From NCBI RefSeq assembly GCF_014306135.1, contig NZ_JACRWD010000001.1, positions 1,550,001 to 1,614,000 of the forward strand: a stretch of DNA of 64,000 nucleotides, written 5' to 3'. The position numbers were made by a program, and so were the translations under genes. This DNA comes from Paraclostridium hominis. Its GTDB lineage: Bacteria > Bacillota > Clostridia > Peptostreptococcales > Peptostreptococcaceae. The notes under the pieces are model-generated. The model was not told the origin of the DNA. It ran no database searches and saw only the letters and a program-made list of their open reading frames with translations. Positions 15,081-23,875 of the stretch are shown here, in pieces. How positions within the stretch are numbered: position 1 is the stretch's first letter; each line of letters opens with the position of its first letter.

Positions 15081-16541
15081 ATGAGAAAAGAAGAAAAAGT
15101 CAAACCGAGTTTTAAAGCTTTAATTCCATTTTTAATTTTTATAGCAGTTTATTTAGGAAGTGGTATAATTCTTCAAGCTCAAGGCGTAGAAATGGCCTTT
15201 TATCAATTCCCAGCTCCCGTAGCTGTCAGTTGTGGTGTTCTAGCCGCTTTTTTCTTAATTAAAGGTTCTATTGATGAAAAATTTGATATTTTTGTTAAAG
15301 GTTGTGGTAACTCAAACATTATAATAATGTGTGTAATATATTTATTAGCTGGTGCCTTTGCCAGTGTTTGCCAACAAATGGGTGGTGTTGATTCAACAGT
15401 AAACTTAGGTTTAACATACATACCTTCACAATTTATCGTAATTGGTATATTTTTAATTTCTAGTTTCATATCTACTGCTACAGGTACTTCAGTAGGATGT
15501 ATTGCAGCAATTGGTCCAATTGCAGTTGCAGTAGCTGAAAAAACTGGTGCTTCTCTTCCTCTTGTAATGGCTTGTGTTTTAGGTGGAGCAATGCTTGGAG
15601 ATAACCTTTCTATAATTTCAGATACTACAATAGCTTCTACAAGAACACAAGGTTGTGATATGAAAGATAAGTTTAGAATAAACTTTTATTTAAGTTTGGT
15701 TCCAGCCATTATTACAATTGTTTTACTATTTGTATTTGGTAAACCAGAAGTTCCTGCTACAATGCAAGCTTATGATTTTAACTTAGTTAAAGTTTTACCT
15801 TATTTATTTGTATTGGTATTAGCAGTTGCTGGAATGAATGTATTTTTAGTTTTAACTGGGGGAATATTTTTAGCTGGAGCAATAGGAATGTATTATGGAG
15901 ATTTAACAATATTAACTTTTGTAAAAAGTATTTATACAGGTTTTACAAATATGACAGATATCTTCTTATTATCTCTTTTAACAGGTGGTCTTGCCGAAAT
16001 GGTAACTCATGCTGGTGGTATAGAGGCACTTCTTGTAGCTGTTCAAAAGTTTATTAAAGATAAAAAATCAGCAGAAATCGGTATAGGTGTTTTAGTTGCC
16101 TTAACAGACATAGCTGTTGCAAATAATACAGTTGCCATTATAATAAATGGTCCTGTTGCTAAAAAACTTTGTTATAGATACAAAGTTGACCCTAGACGAA
16201 GCGCTGCTATTTTAAGTACTGTTTCTTCTATTTTACAAGGATTTTTACCTTATGGTGCTCAAATGTTAATTTTAACTAGTTTCACAAATGGAAAAGTATC
16301 TCCTATGCAAGTTATGCCTTTAGTTTGGTTCTGTCAGTTACTATTAATTTCAACACTACTTTCAACATTCATACCATTTGCAAACAAATTAATCGTAAGA
16401 GATCCTTGGGATTTTGATAAAGAAATGCCTGTAAGTAAGATTAAAGATTTTCCTAGTGAAACATCTGAAAATGAAGTCGAGGATTTTTCTAGTGAAATAC
16501 CTGAAAGTGAAATTGATGAATTTCCTGGTGAAAGTATTTAA
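15081..16541 (+). CDS. NhaC-family antiporter-like permease, possibly methionine transport
   Basis: A 486-residue protein with about a dozen membrane helices. Family signatures are STATGTSVGCIAAIGPIAVA and LGDNLSIISDTTIASTRTQG. NhaC proteins exchange Na+ and H+, but relatives linked to methionine genes have been proposed as methionine uptake systems. The position after megL favours that reading, as an inference. The cytoplasmic tail (about residues 450-486) is acidic and contains three imperfect repeats of a DFPSE/DFSSE/EFPGE pattern. The start ATG follows AAAGGAGAATTCTT. Confidence 0.8.
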   Translation: MRKEEKVKPSFKALIPFLIFIAVYLGSGIILQAQGVEMAFYQFPAPVAVSCGVLAAFFLIKGSIDEKFDIFVKGCGNSNIIIMCVIYLLAGAFASVCQQMGGVDSTVNLGLTYIPSQFIVIGIFLISSFISTATGTSVGCIAAIGPIAVAVAEKTGASLPLVMACVLGGAMLGDNLSIISDTTIASTRTQGCDMKDKFRINFYLSLVPAIITIVLLFVFGKPEVPATMQAYDFNLVKVLPYLFVLVLAVAGMNVFLVLTGGIFLAGAIGMYYGDLTILTFVKSIYTGFTNMTDIFLLSLLTGGLAEMVTHAGGIEALLVAVQKFIKDKKSAEIGIGVLVALTDIAVANNTVAIIINGPVAKKLCYRYKVDPRRSAAILSTVSSILQGFLPYGAQMLILTSFTNGKVSPMQVMPLVWFCQLLLISTLLSTFIPFANKLIVRDPWDFDKEMPVSKIKDFPSETSENEVEDFSSEIPESEIDEFPGESI

Positions 16542-16573
16542 AATTAATAAATATTATATATAAATATAATAAA

Positions 16574-16626
16574 AAAATCCTATATATTAAACATGAAAAA
16601 TTATGTTTATATATAGGATTTTTTTA
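16574..16626. terminator. Bidirectional terminator
   Basis: AAATCCTATATAT...AAACAT pairs with ATGTTTATATATAGGATTT, flanked by A- and T-runs. It serves both convergent genes. Confidence 0.8.
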
Positions 16627-16628
16627 TA

Positions 16629-18794
16629 TTAATTAAGTATTTCTTTTAACTTATCTATACGAAGTGGTTTATAATACACATAGCCTTGAACAATATTACA
16701 TTTTAGATTTTTTAAAATATTAATTTGGTTCATATTTTCAATTCCTTCACATACAACTTCAAAGTTATATTCTTTTGCAAGATTAATTATTAACTCTAAA
16801 AGTTTTCTAGATTTTTCACTTGTTTCTATATCTAGTGATAAATATCTATCAATTTTTACCGTATCTACTTCTAGATTTTTTAAATTTTCTAAAGTTGAAT
16901 GACCTTTACCAAAATCATCAATTGCTATTTTCATACCTAATTTTCTTATATCTTCAACTTGTTTATTTATCATTTTAGAATCATTAACATCTGCAGTTTC
17001 TGTAATTTCAAATTCTAAAAGTTCAGGTTCAATATCGTATTTTTCAATCATATTTGATATATATTTAATTAAATTTACTTGATATAATTCTCTTCTTGAA
17101 AGATTTATAGCAACTGGCACAATTTTTTCATTATTGTCCTTGCATTGTCTTAACTCTTTGCAAACTTCTTTTATAACCCATCTTCCTATTAAATTGATGT
17201 CTCCATTTTCCTCTGCTATAGGTATAAATATTTCTGGTGAAATATATCCTAAAGTATTATGATTCCATCTTATTAAAGCTTCCACAGCTTCTATTTCTTC
17301 TGTATGAATATTAACCTTAGGTTGATATAAAATTTCTATTTCTTTATTTTTAAATGCATTTTTTAAATCTTTTTTTACAATTAGTTCTTGATGGATTTTT
17401 AATTCTAATTCATCATTATATACATAATATAGACATTCTCTATGTTTTTTGGCTTCCATTCTTGCAGCATTTGAATTATCTATAATTTTACCTATTTCCA
17501 TTTCTTTGTCTATTATTTTAAATACTCCAACATTTAGTTCTAAATCTATTTTATTTTTCTTATCAAAATAAAGTGAAATCTTATCTTTCAAATACTTTAT
17601 TTTACTATCTAAATCATTTACATCTTTTACTTTAAATAATATTGAAAATATATCTTCACCTATTCTTCCACTAATATTTTCAAATTCTATAGTTCTTATA
17701 TTTTCAGCAATTCCTACTAAAATTTTATCTCCTATTTTATAGTCAAATAGTTCATTTATACTTTTGAAATTTTTTATATCAAAAACTATATTCACATACT
17801 TATCTTCACTTTTACTATTTTTTAAAATTTTACAACAGTCTGTTTTAAAATTTTCTAAATTTCTAAGATTTGTTAATCCATCTTTGCCTTTCAGTTCTTT
17901 TAACTGTCTGGCTTTTTTAAAATCTCTTAATGTTGATGAAATTATATATGAAATTAGTATTACTACAATAGATATTCTAGCTAAACTAATTGTATTATAT
18001 GCACCTTTAAATGCTTGTTTTACAGATGCTACTGTAACAACATACCAATCACTTTCTTTTATTTTATTAAATGATATTACATATTTTACATTTCCTTTTT
18101 TAAATACTTGAAAGTTTTGTTCATTATATTTAGATATGCCCTTTTTTATATAACTTGCATAAAGTGTTTCTTCTCCTTTTGAAGTTATTAAAAGTCTACC
18201 ATTTTTACTGACTATATCTACAGTTATATTATCTGGAAAGACATTTTCAACTAAACTTTTTTGTAAAATTTCTTCACTTTGAACTCCAACTATAACACCT
18301 TTAACTTCATTATTTATTATTATTGGTTTTGAATATACTATAGATGGTTCATTGTTAAACCTATCTTCTACTAAATCACTTACTGTACTTTTTCCTAAAA
18401 GAGCATCCTTAAAGTATTTTCTATCTCCTACATATACTTTTTGATCAGTACCAAAATCAATATATCCATTTTTGTTTACTATACCTATGTATTTAAATAA
18501 CTTACCATCACTTATAAAATTTATCTTTCTTAATAATTCATTTTCATCATATTTGGCTTTATGTTCATAAATTTCATTTTTTATATATCTATCTATGTAA
18601 CATAACTTATCCATATTATTATTTATATCTAGTGATATTTTTTTTGAAATTTGAGTATTTACTTCAATTGTAGTATCCTTTAGTTCTTTTGAAAGATTTG
18701 ATTCTATTAATTGAATGAAAAAAATACTTATCAAAGATATATAAACTATGCCTTTTAATCTATTTAAAATTATATTTTTTTGAATCTTTCTCAT
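16629..18794 (-). CDS. Cyclic-di-GMP phosphodiesterase: dCache sensor, degenerate GGDEF, EAL
   Basis: A 721-residue protein. An N-terminal membrane helix, an extracellular dCache-type sensor (about 40-260) and a second membrane helix (ISIVVILISYIIS) precede a GGDEF domain whose signature has decayed to GRIGEDIF, so cyclase activity is unlikely. The C-terminal EAL domain looks intact: EALIRW, ITETAD, AIDDFGKGHSTL, VKIDRYL and VCEGIE. The net activity should be c-di-GMP hydrolysis, possibly tuned by GTP or an external ligand. The ATG at 18794 is chosen over a GTG within the ribosome site. Confidence 0.88.
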   Translation of the reverse strand: MRKIQKNIILNRLKGIVYISLISIFFIQLIESNLSKELKDTTIEVNTQISKKISLDINNNMDKLCYIDRYIKNEIYEHKAKYDENELLRKINFISDGKLFKYIGIVNKNGYIDFGTDQKVYVGDRKYFKDALLGKSTVSDLVEDRFNNEPSIVYSKPIIINNEVKGVIVGVQSEEILQKSLVENVFPDNITVDIVSKNGRLLITSKGEETLYASYIKKGISKYNEQNFQVFKKGNVKYVISFNKIKESDWYVVTVASVKQAFKGAYNTISLARISIVVILISYIISSTLRDFKKARQLKELKGKDGLTNLRNLENFKTDCCKILKNSKSEDKYVNIVFDIKNFKSINELFDYKIGDKILVGIAENIRTIEFENISGRIGEDIFSILFKVKDVNDLDSKIKYLKDKISLYFDKKNKIDLELNVGVFKIIDKEMEIGKIIDNSNAARMEAKKHRECLYYVYNDELELKIHQELIVKKDLKNAFKNKEIEILYQPKVNIHTEEIEAVEALIRWNHNTLGYISPEIFIPIAEENGDINLIGRWVIKEVCKELRQCKDNNEKIVPVAINLSRRELYQVNLIKYISNMIEKYDIEPELLEFEITETADVNDSKMINKQVEDIRKLGMKIAIDDFGKGHSTLENLKNLEVDTVKIDRYLSLDIETSEKSRKLLELIINLAKEYNFEVVCEGIENMNQINILKNLKCNIVQGYVYYKPLRIDKLKEILN

Positions 18795-19219
18795 TTTACA
18801 ACTCACCTCCTCTTTCTAAAAATTTATTTATTATTTATCTAAAATATTTAAGCACTAAAAATACACTTTCTTTAATAATATATTCCCTTAGTTTGACATT
18901 ATAATCCAAATCCTTTTACTATTATATTCGTTTTTTGTAGAAAATTGTTGATAGTTTTAATTAAATTTAAAATTTTTTAAGGTTATTAATTTACTTAACA
19001 TAGATTTTACAAATAAAAAAATATATATTATAGAATTATTATTAATTTTATATTAATCTTAAATTAAAGGACAAAAATTTAAGTTTAAGCATAATAATAT
19101 ATAAATACTGCTGTAATTTTTAATATGTGAATTATTCTAAAATCCTGCCTGTAATGATTCTAAAAATTCAAATTAAAATTAAAAATTTAACAAACTAAAA
19201 TTAAAAAGGGGGTAAATGT
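18795..19219. other. Divergent intergenic region, no gene seen
   Basis: About 425 bp, very AT-rich, between the EAL gene and the antiporter gene. I see no open frame with a ribosome site. I looked for the c-di-AMP (ydaO) riboswitch pattern because K+ transporters often carry it, and did not find it. Promoters for both genes must lie here. Confidence 0.5.
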
Positions 19220-20668
19220 TTGATAAGTTTAATGATAATGTGTGCGTTAGTTTTACTAATATGCATAACTTCAAGCAAAATTTTATATAAATTTGGGGTT
19301 CCTATTCTTTTGATTTTTATAATCTTAGGAATGCTATTTGGCTCTGACGGTATTGTTGGAATATATTTTGACAACTACGAATTAACAAGACAATTATGCT
19401 CCATTGGATTAGTATTTATAATGTTTTATGGAGGATTTGGTACTAGCTGGGAAATGGCAAAACCAGTTGCCATACCTTCTATACTTTTATCAACTCTTGG
19501 AGTTGTTATAACTGCTGGTTTAACAGGTATATTTTGCTTTAAAGTATTTGATACCTCTTTATTAGAGGGGTTACTGATAGGATCAATAGTTGCATCTACA
19601 GATGCTGCATCAGTATTTGCAATATTACGTTCTCAAAAGCTAAATTTAAAAGGATCCATTGCTTCAATATTAGAAGTTGAAAGTGGAAGTAATGACCCTT
19701 TAGCATATATGCTAACTGTAATCATACTAGGGCTAATTGGAAATAAAGGATATGGAACTATAATACCTATGTTATTAAATCAAGTTATAGTAGCAGTTAT
19801 AGTAGCAGTTTTATTATCTAAACTTACAATTTATTTATTAAGACATATCCATTTTGAAATAGATGGATTTTACCCAATATTTATTATGGGAATTGCAGTT
19901 TTATCTTATGCTTTAAGTGAACATGTTGGGGGAAATGGATATTTAGCTGTATATATTAGTGGTCTTATGGTAGGTAATAGCAAAATACCACATAAAAAAA
20001 GTATATTTCAATTCTTTGATGGAATATCATGGATTATGCAAATAATGCTATTTTTCATACTAGGATTGTTAGCATTCCCATCTAAATTGCCTTCAGTTAT
20101 TATAAAAGGTGTTTCTATATCTGTGTTTATGATATTTGTAGCAAGACCAATTGCAACTTTTAGTATATTAAGTTGGTTTAAAATTCCTTTAAAACAACAA
20201 ATATTTGTATCTTGGGTAGGACTTAGGGGAGCTGCTTCAATAGTTTTTGCAATCTATGCAGTAACTTATGGAGTTGTAATAGAAAGTGATATTTTCCATG
20301 TAGTATTCTTTGTTGCACTTTTTTCTGTTGCATTACAAGGTACACTTTTACCTTTTGTCGCCAAGAAACTTGATTTAATTGATGATGAATCTCCAGTATT
20401 AAAAACATTTAATGATTATAGAGAAGAAATAGGTACAAAATTAATGGAAATAACTATTGATCATAGTAGTGCTATTGCAAACAAAGCTATAATGGATTCT
20501 AATATACCTGAGGATATTCTTATTGTAATGATAAAACGAAAAGGAGAAGTACTAATTCCAAATGGATCGACTAGTATCCTGCCTCAAGATACATTAGTTA
20601 TAGCAGGAAATAATTTTGATGGATTGAGTAATTTATTAAGTAATAGTAGTTCAAGTTTGAGTATGTAA
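19220..20668 (+). CDS. CPA1 potassium/proton antiporter with C-terminal RCK_C domain
   Basis: A 482-residue protein. Residues 1-390 form the CPA1 antiporter core with LIGSIVASTDAASVFAIL, the ion-binding EVESGSNDP motif and SWVGLRGAASIV. The last 80 residues are a TrkA-C/RCK_C domain (DILIVMIKRKGEVLIPNGST, then LVIAGN). RCK_C domains of such antiporters bind c-di-AMP, which would link it to K+ homeostasis; that is known for the family, not shown here. The start is TTG after AAAGGGGGTAAATG. It is monocistronic. Confidence 0.88.
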   Translation: MISLMIMCALVLLICITSSKILYKFGVPILLIFIILGMLFGSDGIVGIYFDNYELTRQLCSIGLVFIMFYGGFGTSWEMAKPVAIPSILLSTLGVVITAGLTGIFCFKVFDTSLLEGLLIGSIVASTDAASVFAILRSQKLNLKGSIASILEVESGSNDPLAYMLTVIILGLIGNKGYGTIIPMLLNQVIVAVIVAVLLSKLTIYLLRHIHFEIDGFYPIFIMGIAVLSYALSEHVGGNGYLAVYISGLMVGNSKIPHKKSIFQFFDGISWIMQIMLFFILGLLAFPSKLPSVIIKGVSISVFMIFVARPIATFSILSWFKIPLKQQIFVSWVGLRGAASIVFAIYAVTYGVVIESDIFHVVFFVALFSVALQGTLLPFVAKKLDLIDDESPVLKTFNDYREEIGTKLMEITIDHSSAIANKAIMDSNIPEDILIVMIKRKGEVLIPNGSTSILPQDTLVIAGNNFDGLSNLLSNSSSSLSM

Positions 20669-20840
20669 ATAAATTTATTTTTAAAAATTATAGTATTAAT
20701 TATAATTTCAAAAAAATTTTAATTTATAGGTATTAAATAATAAAATCTGTATATAATATCATATGTAAATCCAATTACTTTTTCATATTTTTCTACTTAA
20801 TTTTTCTATTATACTTCTACTAAAATATTACTTATATATT

Positions 20841-20873
20841 AAAAAAGGCAGGCATCGGAACCTGTCTTTTTTA
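20841..20873. terminator. Terminator
   Basis: AAAAAAGGCAGG (20841-20852) pairs with CCTGTCTTTTTT (20861-20872). It is bidirectional and serves the antiporter gene and the remnant at 20900-21043. Confidence 0.8.
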
Positions 20874-20899
20874 GTTTAAATACTCATCAAATAATACAT

Positions 20900-21043
20900 T
20901 TATGCTCTCTTTTTTCCTTTTTCTCTAGATTTACTTTCCCATTTAATCCATTCAAAAGAATCTAATTCTACAAATAATAATACAAACGCAGGACCATAAT
21001 ATGTATTTATACCTGTTTTTGCATATACTCTTAAAAAACTTAT
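20900..21043 (-). pseudogene. C-terminal gene fragment
   Basis: The minus strand is open for about 47 codons ending at TAA (20900-20902). It reads, in part, YAKTGINTYYGPAFVLLFVE then LDSFEWIKWESKSREKGKKR. There is no start codon or ribosome site, an upstream stop cuts it off, and a terminator follows. It looks like the 3' end of a lost membrane-protein gene. I do not recognise the parent. Confidence 0.4.
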
Positions 21044-21116
21044 TTAAAAGCATTATCTTTATTTAATCTAGTCTATCAATTAAAAATTTTAGGTATTGGT
21101 ACATATCCAATCCAAA

Positions 21117-21177
21117 GGGAAAGTTAACTTGACGTAACTTAGGAAAAATATTACAATTTATGTAAAGTTAACTTTCC
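21117..21177 (+). promoter_or_regulatory. Promoter enclosed by an inverted repeat, probable XRE operator
   Basis: GGGAAAGTTAACTT (21117-21130) and AAAGTTAACTTTCC (21164-21177) are inverted copies. Between them lie -35 TTGACG (21129-21134), 17 bp, and -10 TACAAT (21152-21157). Repressor bound to both arms would close the promoter, so autoregulation by the XRE protein encoded next is likely. Confidence 0.65.
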
Positions 21178-21206
21178 ATTTTTAAATAGAAAGGATTTGT
21201 TAGTGA

Positions 21207-21404
21207 ATGAAAAATAGACTTGAGGAAATTAGAAAGCAAAAAAAAGTAACTCAAGAAGAATTGGCAAACGCTTTAGAGGTAACTAGACAAACAATAGGTT
21301 CATTAGAGAATGGAAGATATAATCCATCTATTATTTTAGCTTTTAAAATTGCACGCTACTTTAATATGTCAATTGAAGAAATATTTATTTATGAGGAGGA
21401 TTAA
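21207..21404 (+). CDS. XRE regulator (YozG-like)
   Basis: A 65-residue HTH protein (LEEIRKQKKVTQEELANALE, then VTRQTIGSLENGRYNPS). It starts at ATG 8-9 nt after a weak AAAGGATT site. The following membrane gene begins 2 nt after its stop with its own GAGGAGGATTA site. This XRE plus membrane-protein pair recurs at 49229-49914 and 56755-57466. Confidence 0.88.
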   Translation: MKNRLEEIRKQKKVTQEELANALEVTRQTIGSLENGRYNPSIILAFKIARYFNMSIEEIFIYEED

Positions 21405-21405
21405 T

Positions 21406-21834
21406 ATGAAAAAAAGTACTCTGTATATAGGACTATGCTATTTAGCTGTAGGGATATGTGCTATATTATTTGGATTATTCGGACCAAGTATAGAAAATGA
21501 TGAAATTATTGGAGCAATAGCAGGAGGAGGTATAGTTCCAGGACTTTTTATGATTTATAAGTATTTCTATTGGAGTAAACCAGAAAACAAACCAAAATAT
21601 GAGGAAAAACTAAAAAAAGAACAAATAAATTTGAAAGATGAAAGAAAAATAATGTTAAGAGAAAAATCTGCTAGAATAACATATATAATATTATTTTTTT
21701 TATTAGCAATTTTAATTCCGATATTTACTATTATGAATGTAAATAAAATTGTAATAATTACATTAAGTATTATATGGGCATTTATATATATATGTGGAAT
21801 TGTAGTATTTAGAATATTAGATAAGAGATTATAA
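21406..21834 (+). CDS. Membrane protein paired with XRE regulator
   Basis: A 142-residue protein with four hydrophobic segments, two near the N-terminus (LYIGLCYLAVGICAILFGLF, AIAGGGIVPGLFMIYKYF) and two near the C-terminus, with a charged central loop rich in lysine and glutamate. I do not recognise a named family with confidence. The ATG at 21406 is preferred over an in-frame start within the XRE gene. It is co-transcribed with the regulator. Confidence 0.7.
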   Translation: MKKSTLYIGLCYLAVGICAILFGLFGPSIENDEIIGAIAGGGIVPGLFMIYKYFYWSKPENKPKYEEKLKKEQINLKDERKIMLREKSARITYIILFFLLAILIPIFTIMNVNKIVIITLSIIWAFIYICGIVVFRILDKRL

Positions 21835-21871
21835 ATACTCCCTAAAAACTTATTTAGCTATTAATAATAAA

Positions 21872-21912
21872 AATGCCCTTAGAATCCATTTATTTGGATT
21901 TTAAGGGCATTA
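21872..21912. terminator. Terminator
   Basis: AATGCCCTTAGAATCCA pairs with TGGATTTTAAGGGCATT. A near-copy stands at 23325-23362, where it ends the lipoprotein gene whose 3' fragment is duplicated just after this hairpin. Confidence 0.75.
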
Positions 21913-21936
21913 ACTTTATTACAAATACATGAGTGT

Positions 21937-22012
21937 TTAAGTTTTTAATAGAAATTTATATTGATTATTTTCATTACCATTTAAAATAAAAGCTCCTTCT
22001 ATTTTATCATTT
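21937..22012 (-). pseudogene. Duplicated 3' fragment of the lipoprotein gene at 23396
   Basis: These 76 bp match the last codons of the gene at 23396-23854 almost exactly (residues NDKIEGAFILNGNENN onward, one Phe-to-Leu change). The associated terminator is copied as well. The match stops abruptly at 22012, where a transposon-like end begins, suggesting that an insertion or deletion event cut the copy. Confidence 0.7.
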
Positions 22013-22038
22013 GGCTCTGTTAGACAATTTCGTTATAA
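22013..22038. repeat. Solo transposon-like end
   Basis: GGCTCTGTTAGACAATTTCG and the following TTATAA resemble the 26-bp ends of the MITE at 25076-25210 (GGCTATGTTAGCTAAC...). No matching opposite end is visible nearby, so this is probably the remnant of an element. The next 60 bp hold nothing recognisable. Confidence 0.4.
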
Positions 22039-22102
22039 ATAATAAGTGAAAAAGGCTAGAAACATTGAAAATATATTAATATTATAAACTAAAATATTAA
22101 GT

Positions 22103-22630
22103 TTATTTATTTCTTTTTGAATATTTCATCACTATAATACCATCTTCAACAGAATAATACTGAAGAGATAAATCTATCTTAGGATTATTTTCTAAGAATA
22201 ACTTTCTTCCTTTACCTAAAATAGTAGGTATTATTCCTATAATATACTCATCTATAATATTAGCTTTAACAAAGTTGTCAACTAATCTACCTCCACCGAA
22301 TAAGAATATATTTTTACCTTGATTTTTTAAATTATTTATAATCTCTACTATGTTACCACTTATAAAATGGTAGTTTTCGTAATTATCTATTTTTTTAGAA
22401 GTTGCTATATATACTTCTTTGTCTTTATAATCGTTATGAAAACCTTGGTCATAGCAATTTTTCCCCATAACTACAATATCAATATCACCTAAAAATTCTG
22501 AATAGTCCCATTTATTTTTTGTATTTAATGTATTATTTCCATCTCCAACTATCCAATCAAATCCTCCATTTTCATCTGCTATATATCCATCTAAACTTAT
22601 TGCTAAATTTAGTATTATTTTTCCGTTCAT
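22103..22630 (-). CDS. Dihydrofolate reductase / RibD C-terminal family protein
   Basis: A 175-residue protein of the RibD_C fold: MNGKIILNLAISLDGYIADE at the start, VMGKNCYDQG, IFLFGGGRLVDNF and IDEYIIGIIPTILGKG. Family members reduce pteridine- or flavin-like substrates with NAD(P)H. These short stand-alone members have no assigned substrate. The start ATG follows AAAAGGAGAATTTATTAT. Monocistronic. Confidence 0.85.
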   Translation of the reverse strand: MNGKIILNLAISLDGYIADENGGFDWIVGDGNNTLNTKNKWDYSEFLGDIDIVVMGKNCYDQGFHNDYKDKEVYIATSKKIDNYENYHFISGNIVEIINNLKNQGKNIFLFGGGRLVDNFVKANIIDEYIIGIIPTILGKGRKLFLENNPKIDLSLQYYSVEDGIIVMKYSKRNK

Positions 22631-22730
22631 ATAATAAATTCTCCTTTTACTTATTACTTGTACTATTTATAAATTAAACTCGTTATTATAATATTGTCTA
22701 TTAAATCTACTTGATAAATTGGAATTTATA

Positions 22731-23153
22731 CTATTTAGCATTGAGTAATTTATCTGTATTGTCATATGATTTTTGTGTTATCTCCCAAATGCCGATATAA
22801 GGCTGTTCAATATAATATCCGTCTTTTGTTTTATACACATAAGCTACACTACTTCCATCTGTAGAATGGTAAAACTCTAATTTTATATAATAGTCTACAT
22901 TTGTTGGTGTGTCATTAACAGATTCAGTATTTATTTTTTTAGAATTCAATTTAATGTTATCAATAATACTTTTAATTTCCTCATTACCAGTAATTGTAAT
23001 TTGTACATTATTTCCTTCTGTAGATTCCGATAAAATTATGCTTTCTAAATCAGCTTCACTTGGCAAAGTAATTTGCATTTTGTCACAACCAACAAAACCT
23101 AAACTTAATAAAAAAATCGCAATTAAAATGCTAAAAATTTTACTTTTATTCAT
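22731..23153 (-). CDS. Lipoprotein, DUF5301-like
   Basis: About 140 residues. A signal peptide ends in a lipobox (LSLGFVGC). The rest has the pattern VNDTPTNVDYYIKLEFYH...YVYKTKDGYYIEQPYIGIWEI, which I associate with clostridial DUF5301 lipoproteins. The likely start ATG (23151-23153) has no ribosome site of its own. It overlaps the stop of a nine-codon frame with a very strong site (23146-23175), so translation is probably coupled. Confidence 0.65.
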   Translation of the reverse strand: MNKSKIFSILIAIFLLSLGFVGCDKMQITLPSEADLESIILSESTEGNNVQITITGNEEIKSIIDNIKLNSKKINTESVNDTPTNVDYYIKLEFYHSTDGSSVAYVYKTKDGYYIEQPYIGIWEITQKSYDNTDKLLNAK

Positions 23154-23175
23154 CACATCTTAAACACTTTCTCAT
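23146..23175 (-). CDS. Nine-residue CxxC frame upstream of and overlapping the lipoprotein gene
   Basis: The ATG at 23173-23175 follows GGAGGGGGATAAC, the best ribosome site nearby. It encodes MRKCLRCDE and stops, with the stop overlapping the lipoprotein start. The sequence resembles the N-terminus of small zinc-ribbon proteins. It is therefore either a coupling leader or the stub of a deleted zinc-ribbon gene whose ribosome site is now used by the lipoprotein gene. Confidence 0.5.
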   Translation of the reverse strand: MRKCLRCDE

Positions 23176-23324
23176 GTTATCCCCCTCCGTTAAATATACA
23201 ATAATTGTTAATTTAATTATAACAGAATTTAGAGCTTAACAATATGTCCACTAAAATAGATATTTTCATGGGTACTTTTGAAAATACTATGTCCTAAAAA
23301 CTTATTTAAATATATCTAATAAAA

Positions 23325-23362
23325 ATGCCCTTAGAATCTATTTAAATAGATTTTAAGGGCAT
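23325..23362. terminator. Terminator of the lipoprotein gene
   Basis: ATGCCCTTAGAATCTATTT pairs with AAATAGATTTTAAGGGCAT. Confidence 0.75.
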
Positions 23363-23395
23363 AAACTTTATTACAAACACATAATCCTTATGTGT

Positions 23396-23854
23396 TTAAG
23401 TTTTGAATAAAAATTTATATTGATTATTTTCATTACCATTTAAAATAAAAGCTCCTTCTATTTTATCATTTAAATCCTCTAAACTATGTATATCTTCAAT
23501 CTTTATATATTCATTAATAGTAGAATTAGAATCTATTTCACATGAAAGATTTGCTTTTTTCTCAATTTCACTAAAATATAACTTATCTAAAGAAATAGTA
23601 AATTTTTCATCTGACTTGTTAATTATCTTTAATAAAATCTGACCTTTATTATTTACAAAGTCTTTACTAATTGCATTTATTTGTAAATTATCCTCATCAA
23701 CTAATACTATTTCTTCTGGAAATTTAGATATGTTTTGAGTTTTTTCAATTTCAGTTTTATTTATTTCATTATTATTTAATGCATTTTTTTCTTTAGAACA
23801 ACCACATGCAAAAACCATTACAATAAAAAAACACATAATTAATTTAATTTTCAT
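23396..23854 (-). CDS. Lipoprotein of unknown function
   Basis: A 152-residue protein with a signal peptide and a lipobox ending in FACGC (lipidated cysteine near residue 17 or 19). An asparagine- and lysine-rich spacer follows, then a beta-rich domain (GQILLKIINKSDEKFTISLD) resembling immunoglobulin-like or FxLYD-type extracellular folds. A fragment of its 3' end is duplicated at 21937-22012. No family is assigned. Confidence 0.7.
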   Translation of the reverse strand: MKIKLIMCFFIVMVFACGCSKEKNALNNNEINKTEIEKTQNISKFPEEIVLVDEDNLQINAISKDFVNNKGQILLKIINKSDEKFTISLDKLYFSEIEKKANLSCEIDSNSTINEYIKIEDIHSLEDLNDKIEGAFILNGNENNQYKFLFKT

Positions 23855-23875
23855 ATTAATATTCCTTCACTTTTA

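Noticed and set aside
18960..19219. c-di-AMP riboswitch upstream of the K+/H+ antiporter
   Set aside because: The conserved ydaO-type segments are not visible in this AT-rich leader.
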